From Ophiobolus disseminans (taxonomy: Eukaryota; Ascomycota; Dothideomycetes; Pleosporales; Phaeosphaeriaceae), in contig MU006236.1 in NCBI GenBank assembly GCA_010093685.1, forward strand, positions 824,384 to 888,383: a stretch of 64,000 nt of DNA. Reading direction: 5' to 3'. The notes under the pieces were generated by a model. That model had not been told where the DNA came from. It made no database searches and saw nothing but the letters and a program-made list of their open reading frames with translations. The position numbers and the translations under genes were made by a program. Positions 21,182-31,375 of this stretch are shown here, one piece after another. The stretch's first letter is position 1, and every line of letters begins with the position of its first letter.

Positions 21182-22083
21182 CTACTGTGTGCCTGATCTT
21201 GCAGTGCCATCCTCCTGCAGCACTTCTTCTCTATCCTCGTCTCCCTCCACCTCGACGTATTCGTCCTCCTCCTCGTCGCCTTCCTGGGAGCCCTCCGCAT
21301 CTGCCGCTTGAATCGACCGACGGCTGTACAGCTCCGCAGTAGCAAGAGGAACAGCCTCCATCAACTCCAGAGCTTCCCTGAAACGCCCGTTCGTCTTGTA
21401 TGCACCGACCTGGTTCGCGAACGCCGCAAGCGCTGTATCATGCAGGAGATTTAACGCATGTCCCGTGAGGCCGGAGTCTTTCACGAAGTTCGGCGCCGAG
21501 CATTCTTGTAGTGCTACTTTGACGTCCTCGCTCGTGGAGTTGGCGCAGTACCACAGGAACGCTTTCTTGAAGTGACAGCTCGTGAGCTCAACGAGGCCCC
21601 CAATTTGAAACCGATGCGCCAGATCGTGCGTGAGGAGGTGTGACATAACTCTTACGTCGAAATCGGAGCTCCCGTCACGGTGTGAGTTCTTGTAGTCGCC
21701 CAGGTAACAAAAGGCGAAGACGTCGCTCATGCCGGCGCACAGGGCGAGTTTGGTGAAGTCGTCTGCATGCTTGATCTGTTCGGCGCTTGAGTCGACGAAT
21801 AGTTCGAATAGATCCGCCTCCTTCACATAGTTAGTCGAGGTATCGCCCTTTTGGAGGACTGCAAACCCACCTTGTCGTGCTCGAGCAGAAAGCGTCCAAG
21901 GACGGGAGACGTCGCGGCGAGTATCACTTTATGCAACTCGTGGTCTTCGCCGATTGGGACTTTGAATGTGAAATCGGAGAAGTTGCGGGTCCTGACGAGT
22001 CTGTGAAAGGTCAGTCATCGGGTGGCCAGTGGCCAGGCGATGTGGTATACGAACTCACGCACAAACTGCATCGAAAGCGCCAT
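21182..22083 (-). CDS. BTB/POZ domain protein
   Basis: The model is ATG 22083, a very short first exon ending near 22067, exon 2 (21871-22000) and exon 3 (21182-21820). The 50-bp second intron joins in phase (HDK|EAD). Exon 2 reads RTRNFSDFTFKVPIGEDHEL and HKVILAATSPVLGRFLLEHD, the core of a fungal BTB domain; exon 3 continues with DLFELFVD, FTKLALCAGMSDVFAFCYLG and a helical tail, ending in an acidic stretch (GDEEEDEYVEVEGDEDREE). BTB proteins of this type act as dimerisation or Cullin-3 adaptor modules. The first exon junction uses a weak GTTTGT donor and is the uncertain part. Confidence 0.7.
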
Positions 22084-22383
22084 CGTGGGGTGGGTGCTTT
22101 GGGGTGGCGTCTTGAAGGTCAGATTGGATTACATTCTGCGAGTTCTGCGGGCTTTGCGGGCTGTGTTGGGGCAGGTGCCCCACTTCTGGTGAAGATGAAG
22201 CAGAACGAGTACGGGGATGGTAGTGAAGACTAGGAAGGACGAGATTTTGAGTTGATAAGATGAGGCAAGAATGAAAGACACTGTACATATCGTAGTTTAA
22301 CGCTCCTTGGTGACAAAATGCTATTACACAACATATCAAGACGATACAGCAGCTACTAGGAATAAAATACATACGAATACAAG

Positions 22384-23568
22384 CTAAGCAACCAGCTGTT
22401 CTGCAACAAGACAGCCTAGGTCCTCGTCAATCCCTCTCGTATACGCGGCCTCTTTCAAAAGTGCCTCCTCCTTGCTGAACCAGTCGTCAATTTTGTCGGC
22501 CGACTTGAAGTCCAGGTCGCCTAATTTGCTATCGACCTTGATGGAACCAGTCCCAGCCGCGTACTGAGCCGTGATGTATAAGGAACAGTCCCGCACCGTC
22601 ATGGCTAAGCGTAGGTTATGATCAAATGTCGGCTTCGGATACATCCTGCTTCGAAGATGTACGCCTTGCGGGTCGAGTAGAGTTTGTAAGAGTCTGAGGT
22701 GGTGAAGAAGAGCGTTCCCGTCACCTCGAGTTAGGTATTCGACGATGGCTGAGGTGATTGGGGTCTCCTCCTGCTGCTGCTGCTTGAGTGTTTCTGAGTG
22801 TTCAACAAGTTGTTCTTTGACTCTGTCGAGAATCCATCGGAAGAATGTGTCGCTTTTGCCATCTAAAAGGCGTAGCGGACAGATGTAGTTGCTTGGATCC
22901 TTGGGCTTCGCAACCTGCATTGCGCAAGTGCGACATCGTACGGCGTTCAGAGGAGCAGTGGGCGATTGAGCGAGCCACTTCGGCTTCACTTCGATGGTGA
23001 CGGATGATCCCACAGCTGGTGACATATCGGGGAGTAGTATTCCCCATCGATTGGTGGGTGTGGGTTGATTTGCGTCCGATTTCCTCTTAGGCAAGATAGT
23101 CTCGGCTTTGGATATGAGAGCGACCATGACGTTAGGGTATAGTAAAATACCTTGATGTTTCATCAGGTGTTTCGTGAAATCGAGGTCGGGCAGGGCGACC
23201 GAACGCACCGTAGGCAGGCCGTCTGAGTCAATGGCAATGACAGATATCTTCCCAGGCACGAATAACGGCCGCACGTGGTCGTGGAATCCAGACACGACCT
23301 CATCGCATCGGAGCGTCTTGTCCAGACCTTTGTCAACACGAAGAACCTGGCTTGTGATGTCGCCGTGATGGACCGGTAGGAAAGTATCGTCCTTGCAATC
23401 AACGAAGAAAAACGGCTGCTCGGCTCCTGCAGTTGACCATGGAAGAATTTTGAAGATGACGTTGGCGCCGCCCTGGTTGAGATATTTGAAACGGACGAGA
23501 GCGTCGCCGTCAGGTGCAACGCCCTTGGGGGCGTCGGATTCACTCAGGCAGCAGCGTGCCTCCGACAT
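22384..23568 (-). CDS. IPK1: Inositol-pentakisphosphate 2-kinase (Ipk1)
   Basis: A single-exon 394-residue protein starts MSEARCCLSESDAPKG. It shows the family's glycine loop (FKYLNQGGANVIFKI), the RWGILLPDMSP block, the EVKPKWLAQSP catalytic segment (E-x-K-P-K-W) and the following RCRTCAMQ cysteine motif, then YICPLRLLDG and TVRDCSLYI. Ipk1 phosphorylates IP5 at the 2-position to make phytate (IP6), needed for mRNA export and signalling. It is divergent from the DUF952 gene across 405 bp. Confidence 0.9.
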   Translation of the reverse strand: MSEARCCLSESDAPKGVAPDGDALVRFKYLNQGGANVIFKILPWSTAGAEQPFFFVDCKDDTFLPVHHGDITSQVLRVDKGLDKTLRCDEVVSGFHDHVRPLFVPGKISVIAIDSDGLPTVRSVALPDLDFTKHLMKHQGILLYPNVMVALISKAETILPKRKSDANQPTPTNRWGILLPDMSPAVGSSVTIEVKPKWLAQSPTAPLNAVRCRTCAMQVAKPKDPSNYICPLRLLDGKSDTFFRWILDRVKEQLVEHSETLKQQQQEETPITSAIVEYLTRGDGNALLHHLRLLQTLLDPQGVHLRSRMYPKPTFDHNLRLAMTVRDCSLYITAQYAAGTGSIKVDSKLGDLDFKSADKIDDWFSKEEALLKEAAYTRGIDEDLGCLVAEQLVA

Positions 23569-23973
23569 GTATAGCTAAGTCCTGAAGCGAGTTGCGGCCT
23601 TGACAAGACAAGGAGAGGGAGTTGAGGAAGAATTTGGTTGTCGCATTGCAATGTCAAGCAGGCGCAGTCAGGGCACCAATCCAAGTTCGTAGTTGCCCTG
23701 GCGTAAGATGCTCTTGCCAAATGATGGATCGCGAGCGCCTCACACTCATCTGCACCTCGTGACTGATATGCCAAAGACACGTTTAGATCATACAAGCTTC
23801 CCTGTGGTTCGAATGCAGGGAGACGACTCTCGACTATGTTTGGTGCGTCATTGCGCGTATCACGTAAGCCAGCATCACGAATTTCGCGACACGACGCGTT
23901 TGTCGTCTTGTGATATCCGCAAAGGCGTCTCTCTGTCTCTCTTTGAAGACTGCATCCATCATTCCAAATCACG
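23569..23973. promoter_or_regulatory. Shared 405-bp upstream region of IPK1 and the DUF952 gene
   Basis: The two genes start in opposite directions at 23568 and 23974. No TATA box is obvious. A bidirectional promoter is an inference from layout only. Confidence 0.4.
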
Positions 23974-24372
23974 ATGCCCGCTCCATCGCCGCTGCCGACC
24001 TTCCTCTACAAGATCTTGCCATCCGCCCCTCCATCGCCGCTTCCCCCGCGTCTTCCGCTGTCAGACCTCGACCGCAAAGACGGCTACATCCATCTGTCCA
24101 CTTCAGAACAGGTCGCCAGCACCGCCGACAAGTGGTTCGACAGCTTCTCTGAGCTATGGCTGTTGAAGATTAAATACGACGTCCTGGAAGCTGGGACCGA
24201 TGGCGACGGCGAGGTCAAGACGGACAATCAAGCAGAGATCAAGTGGGAAGAGGTGGGCCGAGGGTGCTTCGCTCACTTCTATAATGGAGATCTGGGTAGT
24301 GGGAATGTCAAGGAAGCGATCAAAGTCGAAAAGACCGGCACTTGGGCAGACAGTCTGAGCTTGGAGTGGTGA
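23974..24372 (+). CDS. DUF952 family protein
   Basis: A 132-residue single-exon protein contains PTFLYKILPS, then the hallmark DGYIHLSTSEQV and LWLLKIKYDVL, and WEEVGRGCFAHFYNGDL near the end. These match the DUF952 family, a small fold related to ADP-ribosyltransferase-like proteins and to glutathione S-transferase-annotated proteins. Function is unknown. Length is full. Confidence 0.88.
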   Translation: MPAPSPLPTFLYKILPSAPPSPLPPRLPLSDLDRKDGYIHLSTSEQVASTADKWFDSFSELWLLKIKYDVLEAGTDGDGEVKTDNQAEIKWEEVGRGCFAHFYNGDLGSGNVKEAIKVEKTGTWADSLSLEW

Positions 24373-24920
24373 TGCAAAAGCGTTACACAGCTCACAGCGC
24401 TGTTGTGCAAGGCGGGGCGGCCACCACGTACGTCGAGTGACGACAAGCACCGCAATACCAGCCTTTCTTCCGCGATGTATTCGCCTTTATCATGAGAGGA
24501 CAAGTCGTGAAACAGGGAAATACTGGCAACCCCGATCGTTCCATACTTCGCATCTCTGGATGACACAAATATGTTTCTACATTACAAGAACATTACAAGA
24601 AAGAGTTATTTTTAACGACGATCATGATAAGTATCGTAGTTCGAAACAAGGACCCAAATTGCCTGCCCAGGTGTGTTATTATCCTCGATTTGTACCGGAC
24701 AAGAGTATAAAGTAGGAGTTCATCGGCCCATGACACCTGAGCAAAAACAAGATATAAGGACTACATGGAGAACGAACATCATGCTCCGAGACCTGGACCA
24801 TCATCTAGGAGCAGCGTGCCATGTCTTGGATACAGTCCTGTCCACTAGTGCAGGTGGGGCAAAAAGGCGTACACGTCATGGACTCTTGACTCGCCGATCG
24901 ATCATCCACTAACACCACCT
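24373..24920. other. Intergenic region, no gene seen
   Basis: No supported coding region. It leads into MITE copy B. Confidence 0.45.
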
Positions 24921-25061
24921 CTAGGTAAGTCGTGAAAACCAGAAAAAACGCTAAGCTGGACGACTACATCTCTGTATGTAAGGGTCTTTCTAAATTCCTA
25001 AAAGTCTCTGCAGATATACAGGATAGTGCATCTTTCCTACTGGCGTCCGCGACTTACCGAG
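24921..25061. repeat. 140-bp inverted-repeat element (MITE), copy B
   Basis: The left end CTAGGTAAGTCGTG and right end CGCGACTTACCGAG are inverted repeats, with GGTAAGTCG perfect. The 141-bp body aligns with copies A and C, sharing CGACTACATCTCTGTA, TTCTAAATTCCTAAA and ATATACAGGATAGT-type blocks. It ends 49 bp before the ATG of the FAD monooxygenase, so it forms the proximal promoter or 5' UTR of that gene. Confidence 0.75.
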
Positions 25062-25110
25062 ATCACCTCGCCAATCGTGAGGCCGTCAAGTCCTTGGAAA
25101 AAGTCGTCCG

Positions 25111-26256
25111 ATGGCCAAGCAAACAATTATCATCGTTGGCGCAGGTTTGAGTGGACTCACACTGGGTCGCTGTCTGCTGAAACGCGGCATCCCAGCCGTT
25201 CTCTATGAACGTGCAGACTCCCCAGCACGATACAGTTACGGCATCACTCTCCATGCATCAACGTATGCTCCCTTACTGAAGGTACTTGACGTCGACGAGA
25301 AGGACTTCAAGAGCCGTGTTGCCGTGGATGCGAGTATTGGTGGAACAGGGAAGATCAGTAATGCTACAGCGACAAGCGAAAGCTGCTTCAGGGCAAACAG
25401 AGGCAAATTGGAAGAATGGCTGAGAGAGGGATTCGATTTGAAGTGGAATCTTGGCTTGCACCTTGGGCCACAGTCAGTGGAGCGACCATCCAGAACCTCC
25501 AAGCAATGGACAACAATATGCTTGGACAACGGACAAAAGGTGCAAAGCGATATTGTCATTGGCGCGGACGGACCCCATTCAGCCTTGAGAAAGGCAGTGC
25601 TTCCCGAGAGAGAACTCACAGTTCTGCCATACGTTGTGTACAACGGAAAGCGAAGGATCGACCACGCAGTCTTTGAGGAGAAGATTCGACCGCACCTCAC
25701 TGATTCAAACATCGTCAATTTCAAATACGGAGACGCTCGGGTCAATATCAGCATCAACGAATACCAGCCCGCCAAAGTTAGCATGAGCTGGACATACTCA
25801 CGCCCCTCTCGAGGCGCTTCTGATCCTTTGCACAAGCCAGAACGAGCACTTTCTGGTGCTACAACCGTTCCAGAAGAGCTATATCACGAAATCGACAGCC
25901 TCCAGGGAGTTCTACCCGAGCCGTTCGTCTCTACTCTCGACACAGAAATGCTACGAAAAGACAGAATACTGCACTGGCTGATGCGCACCACCCTCGTACC
26001 AAAGGAAGACCTCCAGAGTCTAGCACAGGACGGTATCGTATTGATGGGCGATGCAGCACACGCACAGCCCATTGTCGGCGGCAACGGTGCAAATGAAGCA
26101 ATCTCGGATGCTGTCAGTCTCGCAGAACATATTGCCTATGGGCAAAAGGACTTGACGCACTGGCTTGACGGGAGGTACTCAGTATGGGAAGGAGGTGTTG
26201 ATGCAGCTCAAAATAACATCGCGGCGCTTCACAGCAGTATATCAGAACGACTATGA
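25111..26256 (+). CDS. FAD-dependent monooxygenase (group A, PHBH fold)
   Basis: A 381-residue intronless protein has the N-terminal dinucleotide fold (IIIVGAGLSGLTLGRCLLKRG, then LYERA), the DG motif (VIGADGPHSALRKAV) and the second FAD motif (GIVLMGDAAHAQPIVGGNGA). These are the three hallmarks of salicylate/p-hydroxybenzoate-type hydroxylases, close in size to TetX-like and fungal secondary-metabolite enzymes. Substrate is unknown. It converges on the EthD-like gene with only 59 bp between stops. Its promoter region contains MITE copy B. Confidence 0.9.
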   Translation: MAKQTIIIVGAGLSGLTLGRCLLKRGIPAVLYERADSPARYSYGITLHASTYAPLLKVLDVDEKDFKSRVAVDASIGGTGKISNATATSESCFRANRGKLEEWLREGFDLKWNLGLHLGPQSVERPSRTSKQWTTICLDNGQKVQSDIVIGADGPHSALRKAVLPERELTVLPYVVYNGKRRIDHAVFEEKIRPHLTDSNIVNFKYGDARVNISINEYQPAKVSMSWTYSRPSRGASDPLHKPERALSGATTVPEELYHEIDSLQGVLPEPFVSTLDTEMLRKDRILHWLMRTTLVPKEDLQSLAQDGIVLMGDAAHAQPIVGGNGANEAISDAVSLAEHIAYGQKDLTHWLDGRYSVWEGGVDAAQNNIAALHSSISERL

Positions 26257-26315
26257 CGCGTGGCATATCTCGCATAGTCAATATTCAAGCTTTCCACGCC
26301 CTCGATTCTGCCTAC

Positions 26316-27184
26316 CTATTTTCTTTTCTCAGCATACTCCCTCTTACTCACATACCACCCCACCTCGCTCTTCATCAACCCTCCCATGACCCGCTTCGCC
26401 CACTCCGTCTCCGCGCTCGCACCCAACTCTTTCCACGGCAACACATCCCCTTCAAACTCGTGCAGCCCCATGTACTTCGCCACCTCGGGCTCTGTCCTCT
26501 CGAAGCCATCTAGCGTGGTCCCGCTAACAAGCTCGTAGCGCCGCGAACGTACATAGCCTGGGGCTTGCGCAATGACGGGAATGTGTTCTTTGCGGTACCT
26601 GCGCACGTCAGCGTTTGAATTCTCAGGTGTGACGAGAGGGTTACCAGTCATCAAAGTCCTGCTCAGCGCCTTGTGGTGGCTCAAGAGCGGCTGATATCAA
26701 AAACCGCTTCCCTCCCTTACTTTCAAACGCTGGCTCGAAGCACTGCACCTCCTTATAAAACCTTGTATCGAACCTTGCGTTCAGGAAAATGCCCTCCAAC
26801 AACTCCTTGGAGGGCTCGGATTGGCCGTCCAGCGCTTTGAAGTCCGCCGACTCTCTGTAGTCGATGTCGGGCATCTCGTATACTGTCTACTCGATCATCA
26901 GCCACGGAAGAGGCAATGGAGGGCATGACGAACCAACCACGGCGCCTCGCTGCTCCACGTTTCTTTACTCGGCTGCGGCGTGAGGGCTTCGAAGCGGACT
27001 GCGCTGGGAATGCCAGGGAGGGCGAGGACCTCGGGGATATGTGTCTGAAGGTGTCAGTATGCGTTCTGGTACGTCGGATGTTGAGTTCAAAATGTACATC
27101 CTCGTACCACTCGCAGAACTTGTCATCTGAGAGTTTCTCCGGCTGCGTGACGCGCGAAGATACCCAGAGGACGCCCTTTGCCAT
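26316..27184 (-). CDS. EthD-like / dimeric alpha-beta barrel protein
   Basis: Four exons (27098-27184, 26934-27044, 26645-26886, 26316-26598) join in phase across introns of 53, 47 and 46 bp, giving 240 residues. The protein reads MAKGVLWVSSRV, CEWYEDTHIPEVLALPGIPS, LTVYEMPDIDYRES, NARFDTRFYKEVQ and later WYRKEHIPVIAQAPGYVRS, a duplicated half-barrel. This is a common fungal family of ferredoxin-like dimeric barrel proteins related to EthD, often placed next to oxidases. Catalytic role is unknown. It could act in the same pathway as the convergent monooxygenase. Confidence 0.8.
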
Positions 27185-27794
27185 TTCAACGTGTCTGAAA
27201 GAAATTGTTTTTGGAGTCTGGGTAATGAGTAGGTCAGTAGAAAACAGTACTGTCGTAGCTAACTGCGCCTGAGCATCTTATAATGTACTAGAAATTAAGT
27301 GGCTATGGAAGTCGTTAGCCGTGAGTTCTCCGCACAACCTTCGGGAACACTCAACCTAGCATGAGCTTTCTAACGCCGCTTCTTTCAAAATCATACATCC
27401 ATTATTCCACACGAACGATGCTCGAATTGGGCGATTTCAACATTATCATTACGCCTATATACCACACTTCTTCTCCAGCAATGATGCGTACCAAGTCAAG
27501 CGAGCAACAAATCTCGCATGCAAATCGTGTACGTATAACGAAGGTCTAAGAACCTCCCAAGAGCGAAAAGGACAATATGCGTACAGCACGCGGCTCAAAG
27601 CCCGCAGTGAGCGGATGTGTGGAGAGACATCGCTAAACAACGCTAAAACAGACGACGAAGTAGAAATCCAGACCATGCAGATAGTGACATAGGAGAGTCA
27701 ACAAAGGGTGTTGGAACAATTTACAGCCAAGGACTTTTGGTACGATATGGGTGACAGGGATGTTGGTGACAGATCGAAAACCGATGTGTGGAGA
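27185..27794. other. Intergenic region, no gene seen
   Basis: Short open frames on both strands show no family features. It contains the EthD-like gene's promoter and the SSK1 3' UTR. Confidence 0.45.
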
Positions 27795-30123
27795 TTACGC
27801 ACGAGAGACGTCTCCCTCGGGTGTGCCGCCTTCATTCTCCTCAATCACGGCCGGCGGTGGCACGACGCCCACGCCCACGCTCCTCCTCTTGTTCTTCTTC
27901 TCCTTTTCCTCCTCCTTCTTGATCCCGTTAACGCTCATTCCGCTTCCGTCAGGCGGGTTCGCAGCCAGTGTTGGGCCAATCTCCTTCTTCTTCTGTGGCG
28001 CAATGCTGGAAAAGGATGCGGACATCTTCGACTTGGAGTCCATCATCTCAGACTTGTCGGCAAAGTCCTTCCACCTGCGCCAGCCGTCAAAGTCGATCAG
28101 GGCTTGCATGCAGCCCCACTCCTTGACCTTTCGCTCGAGCCAGACGAAGTTGACGGGCTATGCATGTTAGTGGATGAGCGTAGATCTTCTGAAAATGACT
28201 GACCTTGGTCAAAAAGTCGTTGCAGCCGGCTGCCAATGCCTCGTGTCTGTCGCTCTGCAGGGAGCTGGCTGTGAGCGCGACAATGATGACGGGGCTCTTG
28301 AACAGGCCCTTGTCGCCCAGCCTGTCGTCCTCCTGCGCCTCCTCCGGCCGGCTTCCGTCGTGGCCCAGCCGGTTGTTTGGCGCCTCGCTGCTTCCGCTGC
28401 TGAAAACGCCGATGCTGTTGACGCGCTCCAGCCGCCTAATCTCCTTTGTCGCCTCGAGCCCGTTCATCACAGGTAGCTGAATGTCCATGAGCACCAAGTG
28501 AAAACCACCGGCCCTCCACTTGGTAACCGCTTCCTTACCGTTCATGGCCCGCTGCCACCGCACCTTGAGACGCTGCATGAAAGCGCCCAAAACCCTCAAG
28601 TTGATAATGTTGTCTTCCACAATCAGCACATTGATCGGTGGCACGGATCCATCCAGCAGGCCAGCAGGCAGGCTCGGCGGCTCCAGCAGCTGCTTCTTCC
28701 GGCGCTTCTTGTTCGAGCTGTTCGGCGGCGGGGAGGCTACACGGGGCGTGGGCGGATTCGACGTCTGTGCCTGCTGGATGCTCGGGTTGGGCGGCACGGG
28801 GGGCGTGGGTATCGGGTTGTTCGAGGTGGCAGAGTGCTTCGTCTCGGAGGCGGAGGAGTCGTGGCGCGGCCGGGGTGCGTTCGGTGGACGTACGCTCGTG
28901 GCCGAAGAGGGAATGCCGCCCGCCAGGATTGTGGGCGAGGCCGTGTTATGTCTCGGGTACTTTGGGCGGCTGAGGTGGTGTCTCCTTGTGCCGCCGGGCG
29001 AGGGCAGTGGAGCAATCTGGCCGGTGTTGAGGACTGCGATGGAGTGCGGCAGCTGCATGCGGGCCTCCTGGTTGCCCCCCGGAGAGGGCAGGGGGACGGG
29101 CATGGGTGGGAAGTACTCGGTCTGGTTGTGAGTAGCGTCCTGGTGATGGTGGTAGTAGGCGGGTACCTGCGGGGACGGCTTGGGCGTGCTCTTCCTGGGC
29201 ACGTCGATGACCAGCGCCTCGTTGACCGTCTGGCCGCCGGGGAAATAGGCGTCGAGCGTGCGGCACATCTCCTCCTCGGGGCCCAGCGTGCGGTCGCGGG
29301 CGTTGGCGGCATCGCGCGGGACGATGCGCAGCGTCACGTCGGGCGCGTCGAAACTGCGGCCGAGCGAGTTGGCGTACTTCTTCAGGATCATGTCGCGCAC
29401 GTCGTCGACCAGGTCGTCCTCGCGGATCTGAACGAGCGTGGCCGAGGCGCTGGGCCGCTTCACCCAGATCTTGCGGTGCAGCATGGCGGTGGTGAAGTTG
29501 GCCGTGGAGCCGCCAAAGTAGTCGGTGGCCGTGGGCGGGCCTGTTGCGAGGGCGGCGTGGGGGGCGTCGGGGGCCAGCGGCGACTTGATGGGCTTTGCAT
29601 CCGTGTTGGCGACGAGGGCTGGCTGTGGTCCTGCTGCGTGCTCGGCGTCGCTAAGCTGCGTGCTTGCCGCGGATGACTGGAGTGACGCTTCCGGAACGTG
29701 GCGGGCGAGTTCGGCGGGCTGCACCACCTCGGGGTGGATGGGCGTGGGCTCCTCGAGCGTGAGCTGGGGAGGCTGCTGGCGCTGGGGGAGGCTGCCGGGC
29801 GAGGGCGTCGTGGTGGTGGCTACCGACTGCTGCGAGTGTTGTTGCGAAGTCACGCTGCCTTCGGCGGGTGAGGTGCCCAGGATTTCTGACTGGACTAGCC
29901 GTGGGTCGGCGTGGTGGCCCTCGTCGTCGCTGATGTTGGTGCTCGACACCTCGGGCAGCTTGGACAGGCTGATGCTCTTGCGCAGCGTTTGGACGGGCTG
30001 CAGGTGTCTTTCACTGCCTGCCGACGAGGTCACGGAGCGCGTCGCTGTCGATCCCGTTCCGCTGCTTCTTCGGAGCAACTTGGCGCGAGCATTGTGAAGG
30101 CGCGTTTTTAAACTTGCCGTCAT
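27795..30123 (-). CDS. SSK1: Ssk1 response regulator of the HOG osmostress pathway
   Basis: Two exons (28204-30123, 27795-28157) join across a 46-bp intron. I take ATG 30123 (MTASLKTRLHNARAKLLRRS) as start since the longer open frame has no earlier ATG; this gives 760 residues. The C-terminal receiver domain begins NVLIVEDNIINLRVLGAFM, has the phosphoacceptor Asp in LVLMDIQLPVMNG, and VALTASSLQSDR. The conserved FLTKP lysine-proline is split by the intron, Lys ending exon 1. A long Pro/Ser-rich N-terminus and the FVWLERKVKEWGCMQALIDF tail after the receiver are typical of Ssk1. It relays from the Sln1-Ypd1 phosphorelay to the Ssk2-type MAPKKK. Confidence 0.93.
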
Positions 30124-31256
30124 GCCTGCGGAACTCCAGCTGCGACGACTGGCATTTGTCTGCAAAGGAGGCAATGCGTCGTGTCGGCAGCGGGAAATTG
30201 AAATTGTTCGTATGGGCCGCCGAGTGTGGCGCGTTGGGTTGAGCTATCGGTAATATCAACGGTGATCCGATAGTCGACTGTGGATGCAAAAGCGACAAAG
30301 GAAACAGATCAGAACTGCTGCTGCTGCTGCAAAGGAGCGTATGGGGTCAAGCTAGCTACATAAGACAGGAAAAGGAAACGTGCTGGTGTTGTTTCTCTCG
30401 GAGCATGGCCTGCCCTGTCTTGGGCGTTGCGGAGCGGGTAGCTCTAATGAGATGCTTTCGCTTCAAAAGGCATGTTCCATCACGATACAAGTATAATTCA
30501 CTGCACGTCGCCACACGCACGCGTAAGCCTGCAGCGAAAATGCCACCCCCCCCGCTACAGCCGTCACTACAATCACTGCAATCGCAAGCCCAGAGTCAGC
30601 GCAGACTCAGGCCCACCCCAGCCTGTCCTCCAACAACACATGCTTGCCGGCGATGAACTGGGTTCTTCTCCTTTACCATTCGTCTCCACATATCCCCCTC
30701 CACAAGCATAGCCCGCCGTGAACCCTTGTAGGGCTTTTGTGCTGTTCTCGCCCATCACTTTCGCCACAGTTTGCGCCACACCTCATGCAGCTACGACAGC
30801 CCAAGATCAGGTTTACTGCACGCACCCAACGTCTGCCCGCACGCTTGACAGTACTAGCCTTCCGATTCGCTGCTGAGCACGTCTCTGTATTCCCTGTTTT
30901 GATCATCAACCTCGTTCACAGTCGTACCGAAATCGAGAGTCAGCATAGTCCCCGTCACCAGTCTACATGTTCAATGTCCGCAATCGTCAGTCCTTCACTT
31001 TGTGTATGCCGATCATGTCTGTTGCAAGACTTGCATTTTCTCTAATTTCACCGCAGTCATGGGCATGCCGATCACTTGCTCGATGCGGACGTCCATATCA
31101 AACCCCTTTACTTTACGCCGCAAGCAATACCCTCGCATCCTGGCGTACAAGAACATTCTTTTTGGTGTCTTTTCCTGTGTTAAGAGATAATTTGAGCCGC
31201 AGGCTCTGTACGTGTCTGTTCTTGCAACTGGCACCTGTGAACAAGACATGCACGCT
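30124..31256. other. Intergenic region upstream of SSK1
   Basis: No supported gene. A CTG-type microsatellite (GCTGCTGCTGCTGC, about 30316-30330) lies about 200 bp upstream of the SSK1 start and may be in its 5' UTR. Confidence 0.45.
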
Positions 31257-31375
31257 CTCGGTAAGTCGTGAAAGCCGGAAGAAGCCCAAGCTTGACAACT
31301 ACATCCACGTACATGAATGTTGTTCTGAATTCTAAAAATACTCTGTAGACATACAGGATAAGGTATCTTGTAGAC
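31257..31375. repeat. 140-bp inverted-repeat element (MITE), copy C, right end lost
   Basis: The left end CTCGGTAAGTCGTGAAAGCC matches the inverted right end of copy B. The alignment with copies A and B runs through GACAACTACATCCACGTA, TTCTAAAAATACTCTGTAGA and CATACAGGATAAGGTATCTT, then stops before the right inverted repeat. Confidence 0.65.

Noticed and set aside
28498..29676. 392-codon plus-strand open frame opposite SSK1
   Set aside because: Arg/Gly-rich antisense of the Pro/Ser-rich SSK1 N-terminus; no family features.
13345..31375. The 140-bp repeat as a structured RNA gene
   Set aside because: No Pol III boxes or known RNA fold; matching inverted termini explain it better as a MITE.
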